NCBI GenBank assembly: GCA_022824205.1
Contig: JAJEAI010000095.1
Coordinates: 21,462 to 85,461, forward strand
DNA: 64,000 nt
Origin: Candidatus Binatia bacterium
GTDB lineage: Bacteria; Desulfobacterota; Binatia; UBA9968; JAJDTQ01
Direction of reading: 5' to 3'
In this document: one piece after another, positions 51,421 to 60,547 of the stretch
Position numbering within the stretch: the first letter of the stretch is position 1
Layout: every line of letters begins with the position of its first letter
The notes under the pieces: model-generated
Database searches by the model: none
The model's input: only the letters and a program-made list of their open reading frames with translations
Told to the model about the DNA's origin: nothing
Translations under genes and position numbers: made by a program

Positions 51421-51801
51421 ATGTCCAAGCGAGTCAGCATCGAGCTTCCCGGCGTGCCGCACAACGCTCCGATCCCCATGGGAGCGAAGGTCGGCAACGT
51501 CGTCTATTCCTCCGGCATCTCCGGCCGCGACGGCGCCACCGGCGAACTGCCCGCCGACCCGGACCGTCAGGCCGAGGTGCTGTTCGACAACATCCGCAAG
51601 TTCATGGAGCTGGCGGGCGGCAGTCCCGACGACATCGTGCGCATGACGGTCTACCTGAAAGAGGAAGAGTACCGCGACTCCATCAACAAGGCGTGGCTTG
51701 AGATGTTCCCCGACGAGCACGACCGTCCCGCCCGGCATGCCATCAAGTCCCCGGTCCGCGGGGGCGTGCTGTTCCAGATCGAAGTCGTGGCCGTGCTGTA
51801 A
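51421..51801 (+). CDS. ridA: RidA/YjgF-family imine deaminase
   Basis: This 126-residue protein has the chorismate-mutase-like RidA fold: GAKVGNVVYSSGISGRDGAT, ADPDRQAEVLFDNIRKFMEL, DDIVRMTVYLKEEEYR, and RPARHAIKSPVRGGVLFQIE with the Arg that binds the imine carboxylate. RidA hydrolyses reactive enamines and imines made by PLP enzymes. In this setting it may clean up intermediates of the amino-compound enzymes in the window. ATG follows CGAAAGGACCCACTCC. Confidence 0.9.
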   Translation: MSKRVSIELPGVPHNAPIPMGAKVGNVVYSSGISGRDGATGELPADPDRQAEVLFDNIRKFMELAGGSPDDIVRMTVYLKEEEYRDSINKAWLEMFPDEHDRPARHAIKSPVRGGVLFQIEVVAVL

Positions 51802-51905
51802 CGCCCGCCGGGCAGGGTCCTTCGACTTGACCCGCCCCGGCACGCGAGGAAGACCCCGTGGTTCCTTCCCACAACGGCCGGACCGGAGCGACGGTGTACG
51901 AGGCG

Positions 51906-53102
51906 TCAGGCCGGCGCCGCCGCGGGGCCGCGCTGTGCGAAGGCGTACCAGACGGTAGCCACGGTGGCGACCACCAGCAAGGGGATGCTGCTCAGGTTCA
52001 CCCACTGCCAGCCCAGGAAGTGCACCAGGGCACCGGACGACAACGACACCAGGGCCACGAAGGTGTAGTTGATGAAGCTCATGGCTCCCTGTGTCTTGTT
52101 GCGCTCGGCCGGGGTGTAGGACGTGGTGAGGAGCGACGTGCCGCCCGTGAAGGCGAAGTTCCAACCGACCCCCAGGAACAGCATGGCGAACCAGAACTCG
52201 ATCACCCCGGTGCCGGCGAGCCCGATCACGACGCAGATGACCTGGAGTGCGACACCGATGAGAATGATGCGCACCTCGCCGAACCGCTTGATCAGGGAGC
52301 CGGTGACGAAGCCCGGCGCGAACATGCCGATGCTGTGCCACTGGATCACCAGCGCCGTGGCCGTGAACGGGTGACCGGCCTGGGTCATGGCGATGGGCGT
52401 GGCGGTCATCAGCAGGTTCATGGCCCCCTGCCCCATGGTGGCCGCCAAGGTCGACGCCACGAAGATGGGCTGTTTCATGATGGCGGCCAGCGGACGCTGC
52501 CGCGCGGAGCGCTCGCCCGGCGTGAGGTTGGGGATGTCCAGGAAGAGCAGTACCAGGACGGTCAGCAGCGTCAGCGCGATGAGGAAGAGGTACGAGCCGA
52601 AGAACTCGCCCGACGGGACCATGAACTGACCCGCCATGGCCAGCGACGTGCCCACCACCGCCGCGATCACGCCGCCGGTCAGCACCAATGAAATGGCCTT
52701 GCTCCGGAACTCCGGGGGAGCGGTGTCGGCGGCGGCAAAGCGGTAGTACTGACCGAACGCCGCGAAGAAGCCGTAAGTGAAGGTCCCCAGGCACAGCAGC
52801 CAGAAATCGGCGCGCACGATGCCGATGATGACGATGCCGCCCCCGAGGGCGCCGAAGCAGGCGCCGAGCATGAAGCCGAGGCGCCGGCCCGTGGCGCGCA
52901 TGAGCATGGAGGCCGGCATGGTGGCCAGGGCCGTGCCGACGATCACCAGCGCGGCCGGCAGCGTCGCCAGGCCCTTGTTCTCGACGATGCCGTAGGCGAT
53001 GAGCGGGGCGGTGGCGATCAGTAGCGTCCGGGTGGCCCCGAACAGCATCTGGCAGGTGGCCAGGATGAAGACGTTGAGGCGGTTGCGCCGCTGAGTGGCC
53101 AT
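51906..53102 (-). CDS. MFS transporter
   Basis: This 398-residue protein has 12 helices. It starts MATQRRNRLNVFILATCQML with GATRTLLIATAPLIAYGI, has the loop MRATGRRLGFMLGAC near 68, and GGTSLLTTSYTPAERNKTQG near 325, the latter typical of YcaD/NreB-like or nitrate-branch MFS members. The substrate is unknown. ATG 53102 follows TAGGG at ten bases; a GTG at 53108 is possible. It converges on the RidA gene and is divergent from the ABC operon at 53211. Confidence 0.8.
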   Translation of the reverse strand: MATQRRNRLNVFILATCQMLFGATRTLLIATAPLIAYGIVENKGLATLPAALVIVGTALATMPASMLMRATGRRLGFMLGACFGALGGGIVIIGIVRADFWLLCLGTFTYGFFAAFGQYYRFAAADTAPPEFRSKAISLVLTGGVIAAVVGTSLAMAGQFMVPSGEFFGSYLFLIALTLLTVLVLLFLDIPNLTPGERSARQRPLAAIMKQPIFVASTLAATMGQGAMNLLMTATPIAMTQAGHPFTATALVIQWHSIGMFAPGFVTGSLIKRFGEVRIILIGVALQVICVVIGLAGTGVIEFWFAMLFLGVGWNFAFTGGTSLLTTSYTPAERNKTQGAMSFINYTFVALVSLSSGALVHFLGWQWVNLSSIPLLVVATVATVWYAFAQRGPAAAPA

Positions 53103-53210
53103 ACGCACCGTACCCTACAGCAATTCCCGCTGGCGCGCCATCCGCCCCGCCATGCACGGACGCCGGACGCTTGCCTTGACTCCGCCGGGGGTCTTGGGTT
53201 ACGGGGGGCC

Positions 53211-54014
53211 ATGAGGCGCCTGCGCTCGATCCCGGAGATCTACCGCGATCTGATGTATCCGGTGGTGGCGATCAGCGTCTTCCTGGGGACCTGGGAAGCC
53301 TATGTCCGCATCAGCGGCATCCCCAACTACATCCTGCCCGGACCCTCCGAGATCCTCTACAGCCTGTTCGGCTACGCGACGACCCTCTACGGGCACAGCC
53401 TGGTCACGGGCTACGAAGTGCTCCTGGGATACGCCTGCAGCGTGGTCCTGGGCGGACTCTTCGCCGTCATGGTGGTGTGGTCGTCCACCCTGGACAAGTC
53501 GCTGATGCCGCTGTTCCTGTTCTCCCAGACCGTGTCCAAGATCGCGGTGGCGCCGCTGTTCGTGGTGTGGCTCGGCTTCGGCCTGGCGCCCAAGGTGCTG
53601 GTGGCCTTCCTGATCTCGTTCTTCCCCATCTTCATCTCCACCACGGCGGGGCTCAAATCCGCGGAGACCGAGATGCTGGAGCTGATCCAGTCCATGTCCG
53701 CGAGCACGGCCCAGGTGTTCCGCAAGGTGCGCATCCCCACGGCGTTGCCGCACTTCTTCGCCGGCGCCAAGGTGGCGGTGCCCTTTGCCACGGTCGGGGC
53801 CATCGTGGGCGAGTGGATGGCGTCGGACAGCGGGCTCGGCTACCACCTGCTGCTCATGCAGGGGGAGCTGGACACCGCCGGGCTCTTCGCCACGCTGCTG
53901 ACCCTCTCGTTCGTGAGCATCATTCTCTATGTCATCGTGATGAGACTCGAACGCCTGGCCATCCCCTGGCACGTGTCCGTGCGGCAGGAGACCGGCGTGA
54001 ACATGACCTGGTGA
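53211..54014 (+). CDS. ABC importer permease, SsuC/TauC type (first)
   Basis: This 267-residue permease has six helices and the EAA loop ELIQSMSASTAQVFRKVRIP near residue 161. The family start with PNYILPGPSEILYSLFGY near 40 is seen in nitrate, taurine, sulfonate and thiamine-precursor importers. The second permease begins 4 bp after its stop, so the importer is a heterodimer. ATG is preceded by ACGGGGGGCC. Confidence 0.85.
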   Translation: MRRLRSIPEIYRDLMYPVVAISVFLGTWEAYVRISGIPNYILPGPSEILYSLFGYATTLYGHSLVTGYEVLLGYACSVVLGGLFAVMVVWSSTLDKSLMPLFLFSQTVSKIAVAPLFVVWLGFGLAPKVLVAFLISFFPIFISTTAGLKSAETEMLELIQSMSASTAQVFRKVRIPTALPHFFAGAKVAVPFATVGAIVGEWMASDSGLGYHLLLMQGELDTAGLFATLLTLSFVSIILYVIVMRLERLAIPWHVSVRQETGVNMTW

Positions 54015-54018
54015 GCCC

Positions 54019-54858
54019 ATGAATGTCGGCAGGCAAACGGAGACGGTGAGGCCGGCCGGAAGGGCGCGGGCGGGTTGGGGCGGGTTCCTGACGGCCGAGA
54101 TCCTTTATCCCGCGGTGGCCGTCACCCTGCTCCTGACCGTGTGGCAACTGACCGTGGTGGTGCTGGACCTCCGGCCCACCTTCCTGCCTTCCCCCACCGC
54201 GGCCTTCAGCAAGGTCTTCCGGTCCTACGACACCTTTGTCACCCACGCGCCGGTCACGATTTTCGAGATCGTCGGCGGCTATGCTCTGAGCATCGTGCTG
54301 GGGGTGGCCACGGCCTTCGTCATGGTGTGGTCGCGGGTGATGGAGAAGATCGTCTCCCCGATCCTGGTCTTCCTGCAGACCATCCCCTACATATCGGTGG
54401 CTCCCCTCCTGATCATCTGGTTCGGCTTCAACATCGCGCCCAAGATCGTGGTCAGCTTCCTCATGAGCTATTTCCCCATCGTGGTGGCCACGGCCGCCGG
54501 CATGAACGCGGTGGAGAACGACATGATCGACATGGTGCGATCGATGTCGGCGAGCAAGTGGCAGGTGTTCTGGAAGAGCCGCTTTCCCAACTCCCTGCCC
54601 TACTTCTTCAGCGGCGCCAAGATCGCGGTGGCCTTCGCCACCAGCGGCGCCATCGTCGGCGAGTACGTGGGCGCGGACTACGGCCTGGGATACCTCATCG
54701 TGCTGTCCAACAGCGACACCAACTCGGAGCTGCTGTTCGCCACCATCATCGTCGTGTCCGCCATCGGCGTGGGCTTTTTCTGGCTTATCCACTGGGTGGA
54801 GAAACTGTGCATTCCGTGGCACGTGGCCTTCCGCGAGGAGGAGGGCCGGGCAAGATAG
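54019..54858 (+). CDS. ABC importer permease, SsuC/TauC type (second)
   Basis: This 279-residue paralog of the preceding permease has LRPTFLPSPTAAFSKVFRSY near residue 52, QTIPYISVAPLLIIWFGFNI near 120 and the EAA loop DMVRSMSASKWQVFWKSRFP near 174. Two different permeases in one operon are common for substrates such as pyrimidines or organosulfonates. The binding-protein gene starts 30 bp later with AAGGAGGGAAGCG. Confidence 0.85.
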   Translation: MNVGRQTETVRPAGRARAGWGGFLTAEILYPAVAVTLLLTVWQLTVVVLDLRPTFLPSPTAAFSKVFRSYDTFVTHAPVTIFEIVGGYALSIVLGVATAFVMVWSRVMEKIVSPILVFLQTIPYISVAPLLIIWFGFNIAPKIVVSFLMSYFPIVVATAAGMNAVENDMIDMVRSMSASKWQVFWKSRFPNSLPYFFSGAKIAVAFATSGAIVGEYVGADYGLGYLIVLSNSDTNSELLFATIIVVSAIGVGFFWLIHWVEKLCIPWHVAFREEEGRAR

Positions 54859-54887
54859 CAAACCCTGGGCGGAAAAGGAGGGAAGCG

Positions 54888-55889
54888 ATGAGAACCGAGA
54901 AGAGACACATGGGAAAGACGGGCATCTGTCTGTTGGCGATGGCGCTCGTGCTGCCGCTGCTGGCCTCCACCGTATCGGCCAAGGACCTGCGCAAGATCAC
55001 CTTCCGCTATAGCTGGATCCTGTACGGCCACGCGCCCGCCTACTACTACGCCAAGGACCTCGGCCTGTGGGAGAAGGAGGGACTCGACGTCACCATCCTC
55101 ACGGGCAAGGGCTCGGGCACCAGCGTCAAGCTCATGGGCGCCGGCCAGGACCACTTCGGCACGGCGGACTACGGCACCATGATGAAGGGGGTGGTGCGGG
55201 GGATTCCCGTCAAGGGCGTCTTCGGCGAGCTGCAGACGCACCCCATGTCGGTAGCGATTCCCGCCAAGCACGGGGTCAAGACGCCGGCCGATCTGGCCGG
55301 GAAATCCATCGCGGTCACCGCGGGCGGCGGCGACCAGGCGGTGCTGCCGGCGTTCATCAACGCCAACAACCTCAAGGGCAAGGTCCGGGTGGTGCAGCTC
55401 TCCTCCGGGGGCGCCAAGCGCGAGGCGCTGCTGCAGGGCAAGGTGGACGGCATCGTCGCCTACGTGAACGAGCAGGTGCCGCAGATCGAAGCCGCGGGCG
55501 TCAAGCTCGACGTGTTGAAGTTCGCCGAACACGGCGCGCCGCTCCTGGGCGTGGGCATCATCATCAACGTCAAGACCCTGGAGGATGGGGAGCTCATCCG
55601 CAAGTTCCTGCGCGGACTGAGCGGCGGCATCAAGGCGGCCATGAAGAACCCGGACGCCGCGGTGGACTCCGCGCTGAAAGTGTTCAAGGAGCGCAAGCGG
55701 GACACCGTCATGAAGGAGATGCTCGCCAGCTTCCCGCTGTTCCAAACCAGGAACTCCAAGGGCAAGCCCCTGGGCTGGACGGCCAAGGCCGACTGGGAAG
55801 GCGCGCAGGAGATCCTCTTCAAGTACGGTGGACTGACCAAGAAGATCGACGTCGGCCGCTACTACACCAACGACTTCATTTCGCAATAG
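54888..55889 (+). CDS. NMT1/TauA-type periplasmic substrate-binding protein
   Basis: This 333-residue secreted protein has a signal peptide (residues 12-31, ending STVSA) and the NMT1/SsuA fold: ITFRYSWILYGHAPAYYYAK near 38, WEKEGLDVTILTGKGSGTSV near 61, FGTADYGTMMKGVVRGIPVK near 91 and ADLAGKSIAVTAGGGDQAVL near 132. It captures a small organic molecule, perhaps an aromatic or pyrimidine, for the two permeases upstream. Strong ribosome site AAGGAGGG. The gene order permease-permease-binding protein-ATPase is unusual but complete. Confidence 0.9.
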   Translation: MRTEKRHMGKTGICLLAMALVLPLLASTVSAKDLRKITFRYSWILYGHAPAYYYAKDLGLWEKEGLDVTILTGKGSGTSVKLMGAGQDHFGTADYGTMMKGVVRGIPVKGVFGELQTHPMSVAIPAKHGVKTPADLAGKSIAVTAGGGDQAVLPAFINANNLKGKVRVVQLSSGGAKREALLQGKVDGIVAYVNEQVPQIEAAGVKLDVLKFAEHGAPLLGVGIIINVKTLEDGELIRKFLRGLSGGIKAAMKNPDAAVDSALKVFKERKRDTVMKEMLASFPLFQTRNSKGKPLGWTAKADWEGAQEILFKYGGLTKKIDVGRYYTNDFISQ

Positions 55890-55901
55890 CGCGAGGCGGG
55901 C

Positions 55902-56675
<774 letters not shown>

Positions 56676-57109
56676 CGGAGAGCCCCGCGCCACCCCTGGA
56701 TTCCGGCCTTCCAGGCCGTGTCAAGACTCTGCTCGGACACCAAAGGGCACCGACCCCCGGAATCGTCATTCCCGCGAAGCAGGGTGTGTCGAAACTCACG
56801 CGGCAACGACGTACCAGTCACGTCATTCCCGCGGAAGCTTGCCCTCGACCCCGATCGGGGGCGGGAATCCAGGGGTGGGGGGTCTGGCGGCCTCATTGCC
56901 CGCCCCCACCCTGCCTGGATTCCCGCCTCCGCGGGAATGACTCATTGGGGTGTGGCGGGATTCCGTAACTACCAGAGATCATTGGACAAGACTTTATTTT
57001 CATATCAATGACGAATTCGGGGGTGGTGCCCTTTCGTGTCCGAGGAGAGTGTTGTGTCCGAGCGGAGTGTTCACACGGCCGGTTCCGCCGGAATGACGTT
57101 CCGGGCTCG
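56676..57109. other. 434-bp gap with hairpin repeats
   Basis: No gene is supported between the ABC ATPase and the convergent ThDP enzyme gene. The gap holds a damaged ATTCCCGCGAAGCAGGG copy (56763), one copy split by a 23-bp CTTGCCCTCGACCCCGATCG insertion (56824-56872), and a clean one (56919-56938). The last two form a face-to-face pair like those at 13216-13465. Confidence 0.7.
56763..56938. repeat. ATTCCCGC hairpin pair and remnant
   Basis: The pair 56824/56919 shows CGTCATTCCCGCGGAAGC on the left and CCTGGATTCCCGCCTCCGCG on the right, with a GGTGGGGGGTCTGGCGG-type spacer. The left hairpin has been opened by an insertion between its arms, which gives a view of how these elements diversify. 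Confidence 0.75.
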
Positions 57110-58762
57110 TCAGTCGAAGACCGTGACGGAGTACGGCTCCACGTCGATGAAGGCTTCGATGACGCTGGGGCCGTCGAGGTCCAGGCCCCACTGGATCGCG
57201 GCCTTCAGCTCCTCGAGGTTCTCGGCGCCTCGGCAGGGAACGCCGAAGTAGTGGGGCGGTGAGTCGACCCGTCCGCCCAACGACACGCCGGAGAGCGGAA
57301 ACTCCCGGCGCTCCTGCTTGACCTTCATGAGGCCGAGCCAGCCGTCGTTGAGGACGATGATGGGGACCGCGAGGTTGCGCCGCCGCGCCAGCGCCAGTTC
57401 TCCGGCGGTCATCTGGAAGCAGCCGTCGCCCACCACGCCCACCACCGCGCGCTCCGGGTGCACCATCTTGGCGGCGTAGGCGGCGGGCATGCCGAAGCCC
57501 ATGGACGACCAGCCGTTGGTGGCCAGCAGCGTCTTCGGCAGGTCCGTGTGCCACTGGGTGGCGATCTGGTGCGTGTGGGCGCCCACGTCGTAGGCCAGGA
57601 TGCCGTCCTTGGGGAGAGCGGCGCGCAACGCGTCGAGCACGTCGTGCGCGGCGAAACCGCCGCCGTCGGGCCGGAGCTCACGCTCCAGGCGCATCCGGTG
57701 GTCCGCCAGTTCCCCGGCGGTCCAGTCGTTGGCCGCGGGCGGAATATCCTCCAGGCACCGCAGGGCGGAGTCGAGGTCGCCGCCGCGGTTGAAGACGAAA
57801 CGGACACGGGGGTCCGTCTCCGCGGGCATGGTGCTCAGGTGGAACACCGGGGTCTCCCCCACCCATTCCTCGTAGTTGATCTCGATGGGATCGTACCCCA
57901 CGGCCACGATCAGGTCGGCGCGGTCGAGCAACCGTTGCACGTCGGTGCGGCGCGCACGGCCGATGACCCCGCCCCAGTTGGGATGGCTCTCCGGCAGGCA
58001 GCCCTTGGCGTGGAGCGTCGAGACGAAGGGCAGTTGATGGGCATCGAGGAAACGGAGCAGCGAGTCCGTCGCGTCCGAACGGGTGAAGGTCAGCCCGGTC
58101 ATGACCAGCGGACGCCGGCTCCGGGACAGGGCCGCGGCCAGCGCGGCGCGGGCTTCGTTGTCGTCCGGGGCGGAGGGAGCCGTCGATGCGGGAGTCGGCG
58201 TCGCCGTGACCGACACTGGCGCGGAGGCTGACTCCGACCCCGCGGGCCGCGCCGGCGTCTCGCCGGCGGACGGTGCCACGCCGACGTCCTCGGGCAGGTC
58301 GAGATGTACGGGGCCGGGCGGCTCCGCGGTGGCCAGCGCCAGCGCCTCGGCCACCCGCTCCCCGACGTCGTCCGCGCGCAGGGCGGAGGTCGCCTTGGTA
58401 AGGGGCCGGAAGAGCGCGTTGTGGTCGATGCGCATCTGGATCCTGCGCTGAAGCCACGGGCTCGATACGTTGCAGGTGATGGCCAGCACGGGCGCACAGT
58501 CGAGCCAGGCGCAGCCCACGCCGGTTGTGAGATTGGTCGCGCCCGGTCCGACGGTGGCGGCGCAGGTGCCGGGGACGCCGGTGAGTTGCCCCACCGTGGT
58601 GGCCATGAAGCCCGCCGAGGTCTCGCTGGCCGTCAGCACGAACTCCACGGGGCTTCGGCCCAGTGCCTCGATGAGCGGCAGCACCGGGCCGCTGGGGATA
58701 CCGAAGACCCAGCGGACTCCGGCCTGCTCCAGCATGCGGACGATGGTCTCGACGTTGGTCAT
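57110..58762 (-). CDS. thiamine-diphosphate-dependent enzyme, acetolactate synthase/benzoylformate decarboxylase-like
   Basis: This 550-residue enzyme has three ThDP-family domains. The catalytic Glu is in FVLTASETSAGFMA (Glu47). The central domain starts after a low-complexity Ala/Pro/Ser/Thr linker near residues 170-205. The ThDP motif is GDGCFQMTAGELALARRRNL near 445, ending with LNDGWLGLMKVKQ. It may decarboxylate a 2-oxoacid or sulfopyruvate-like substrate. GTGAGGCGCCC precedes the ATG. It lies 7 bp after the aspartate-dehydrogenase-like gene on the same strand, so the two act in one pathway, perhaps on oxaloacetate-derived products. Confidence 0.85.
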   Translation of the reverse strand: MTNVETIVRMLEQAGVRWVFGIPSGPVLPLIEALGRSPVEFVLTASETSAGFMATTVGQLTGVPGTCAATVGPGATNLTTGVGCAWLDCAPVLAITCNVSSPWLQRRIQMRIDHNALFRPLTKATSALRADDVGERVAEALALATAEPPGPVHLDLPEDVGVAPSAGETPARPAGSESASAPVSVTATPTPASTAPSAPDDNEARAALAAALSRSRRPLVMTGLTFTRSDATDSLLRFLDAHQLPFVSTLHAKGCLPESHPNWGGVIGRARRTDVQRLLDRADLIVAVGYDPIEINYEEWVGETPVFHLSTMPAETDPRVRFVFNRGGDLDSALRCLEDIPPAANDWTAGELADHRMRLERELRPDGGGFAAHDVLDALRAALPKDGILAYDVGAHTHQIATQWHTDLPKTLLATNGWSSMGFGMPAAYAAKMVHPERAVVGVVGDGCFQMTAGELALARRRNLAVPIIVLNDGWLGLMKVKQERREFPLSGVSLGGRVDSPPHYFGVPCRGAENLEELKAAIQWGLDLDGPSVIEAFIDVEPYSVTVFD

Positions 58763-58769
58763 GGGCGCC

Positions 58770-59567
58770 TCACGTGCCTACCCGCACGGGGTCCAGCGCG
58801 TCCTGAAGGGAGCGGATCATGGACAGTACCGTCAACCGTCCGGTGCGCGGGTTCTCGGTGGGCACGTTCTCGATGTGCATGGTCAGGCGGCCGAACTCGC
58901 CCTCGGCCTCCACGTCGTGGCAGTTGCGCTCCAGGCCGGGCACCGCCAGGATCCGAATCCGCGTGCGGTCCGGCCCCAGGCCCGCCAGACTCACCGCTGC
59001 GGACACGTTGACGTTGGCGGGGAAGGCCCGGCAGGCTTCCCGCGCGGTGCCCGAAAAGATTTCCTTGGGTTCGGTCAGCCCGGCGAGCGAGATGCCGTTC
59101 TCAACCAGGTAGGGAGCACCCTCCAGGCCGTGAGGCGGCTTCCGGGTGGTGATGGTCACGTGCGCCACGTCGCCGGCGCACGCCGACTTGATGCCGTCGA
59201 GGGCGGCGATGGCGCCGGACGGAAGCAAGAGGCGGCAGCCCGTGTGCCGCGCCCGTTCGATCACCTCGGGATGATCCAGCAACGCGCCGACGCTGATGAT
59301 GAGAAGGTCCTTGCCGGCCTCGAACACCTGGCGCGCCAATTCCGGGACCACGGCGCCGCCGGCCGCCTCCACCACGATATCGGAGCGGGCAATGAGCTCG
59401 TCGAGGGTGAGGAAGGGCACGGACGCGTCCAGCGTCCCGAGGAAATCGCGGCACGCGCTCTCCGTGCGGCTGGTCACACACACCGCGGCGGCCAGCGCCC
59501 CCGCATCCGCTGCCTTCAAAAGCCCCTTGCCGATGGCGCCGCAGCCCACGATGCCGATGGTCTTCAT
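58770..59567 (-). CDS. nadX: L-aspartate dehydrogenase (NadX-like)
   Basis: This 265-residue NAD-dependent enzyme has the Rossmann loop IGIVGCGAIGKGLLKA at the N-terminus, IVVEAAGGAVVPELARQVFE near 65, SGAIAALDGIKSA near 117, FPANVNVSAAVSLAGLGPDR near 182 and RNCHDVEAEGEFG near 215, where His is the expected catalytic residue. NadX oxidises aspartate to iminosuccinate, either for NAD synthesis or for aspartate use. No nadA or nadC is nearby, and the partner is a ThDP enzyme, so a catabolic or specialised role is more likely here. AGGGAGTCACTGT precedes the ATG. Confidence 0.85.
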   Translation of the reverse strand: MKTIGIVGCGAIGKGLLKAADAGALAAAVCVTSRTESACRDFLGTLDASVPFLTLDELIARSDIVVEAAGGAVVPELARQVFEAGKDLLIISVGALLDHPEVIERARHTGCRLLLPSGAIAALDGIKSACAGDVAHVTITTRKPPHGLEGAPYLVENGISLAGLTEPKEIFSGTAREACRAFPANVNVSAAVSLAGLGPDRTRIRILAVPGLERNCHDVEAEGEFGRLTMHIENVPTENPRTGRLTVLSMIRSLQDALDPVRVGT

Positions 59568-59663
59568 ACAGTGACTCCCTGGTGGCGATCCTGTCTGCCG
59601 TATACCAGCCCGCCGGGCGCGGTTTCAACTTCGGGTCCCGGAAGGGGTTTGTTCAAACCATGC

Positions 59664-59837
59664 TAGTGTCGCGTCCCGCAAACAAGAGGCATAATTTGCT
59701 GGTCTTTTTCGCCGTCGGCTGCGTTACGTCACCCCGGGCTTGACCCGGGGTCTTCCTCGTGTGGTACCCGCCACATGGGGCGACCGCGGGTCGCCCCTAC
59801 GGGTCATCGCGCCTTGCCGACGACAAAAAATCCCGCG
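59664..59837. mobile_element. MITE-like element at the 5' break of a binding-protein gene
   Basis: About 170 bp with imperfect inverted ends: the left end has GGCATAATTTGCTGG and CTTTTTCGCCGTCGGC, and the right end, reversed, has GATTTTTTGTCGTCGGCAAG. Both resemble the boundary repeats at 41226 and 47357. The inside contains the palindromic GACCCGGGGTC region and GGGTCGCCCCTACGGG. It carries no gene. The gap 59568-59663 holds only the upstream region of nadX. Confidence 0.6.
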
Positions 59838-60527
59838 CAACTGGCGGAGCAGTCCGGCTACAAGACGGTGGGCATCTACGCCGGTGCCTTGGGTGTGGGC
59901 TACAACAGCGAGCTCATCGCCAAGCACAAGCTGACGGCGCCGAAGTGCTGGGCGGACTTGACCAAGCCGGCCTTCAAGGGCCACGTCCAGATGGCCAATC
60001 CCAACTCCTCCGGCACCGCCTACACCACTCTGGCCACCATCGTCCAGGTCTTCGGCGAGGAGAAGGGCTTCGAGTTCATGAAGGGGCTGCACAAGAACAT
60101 CAACCAGTACACCAAGTCGGGCTCGGCTCCGATCAAGGCGTCGGCCCGGGGCGAGACCACCATCGGCATCGTCTTTCAGCACGACGCGGTGACCCAGGCG
60201 GTCAAGGGCTTCCCCATCAAGATCACCTCGCCCTGCGAGGGCACGGGCTACGAGATCGGCTCGGTGAGCATCATCAAGGGCGGCCGCAATCCGGAAAGCG
60301 CCAAGAAGTGGGTGGACTTCGCCCTGGATCCGAAGATCCAGACCATGGCGGCGCAGGCCAAGGCGTATCAGGTGCCGTCGAACTCGAAAGCGACACCGCC
60401 ACCACAGGCGCCGGACCTGAGCCAGATCAAGCTGATCGACTACGACTTCAAGAAGTACGGATCGTCGGCGGAACGGCGGCGGCTGTTGAAGAAGTGGGAC
60501 GACGAGGTTTCCACGCTGCCGCGCTGA
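59838..60527 (+). pseudogene. iron(III)-type binding protein, 5'-truncated
   Basis: About 229 codons of an FbpA-like protein remain: AEQSGYKTVGIYAGALGVGY, CWADLTKPAFKGHVQMANPN, FEFMKGLHKNINQYTKSGSA near 85 and PESAKKWVDFALDPKIQTMA near 155, up to the stop. Full proteins have about 330-345 residues with a signal peptide. Here the first 100 or so codons, including the signal peptide, are replaced by the MITE-like element. There is no plausible start with a ribosome site. The permease and ATPase downstream look intact, so the importer has lost its own binding protein unless another copy serves it. Confidence 0.8.
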
Positions 60528-60547
60528 ACGTCTGACCCCTTGAGGCG

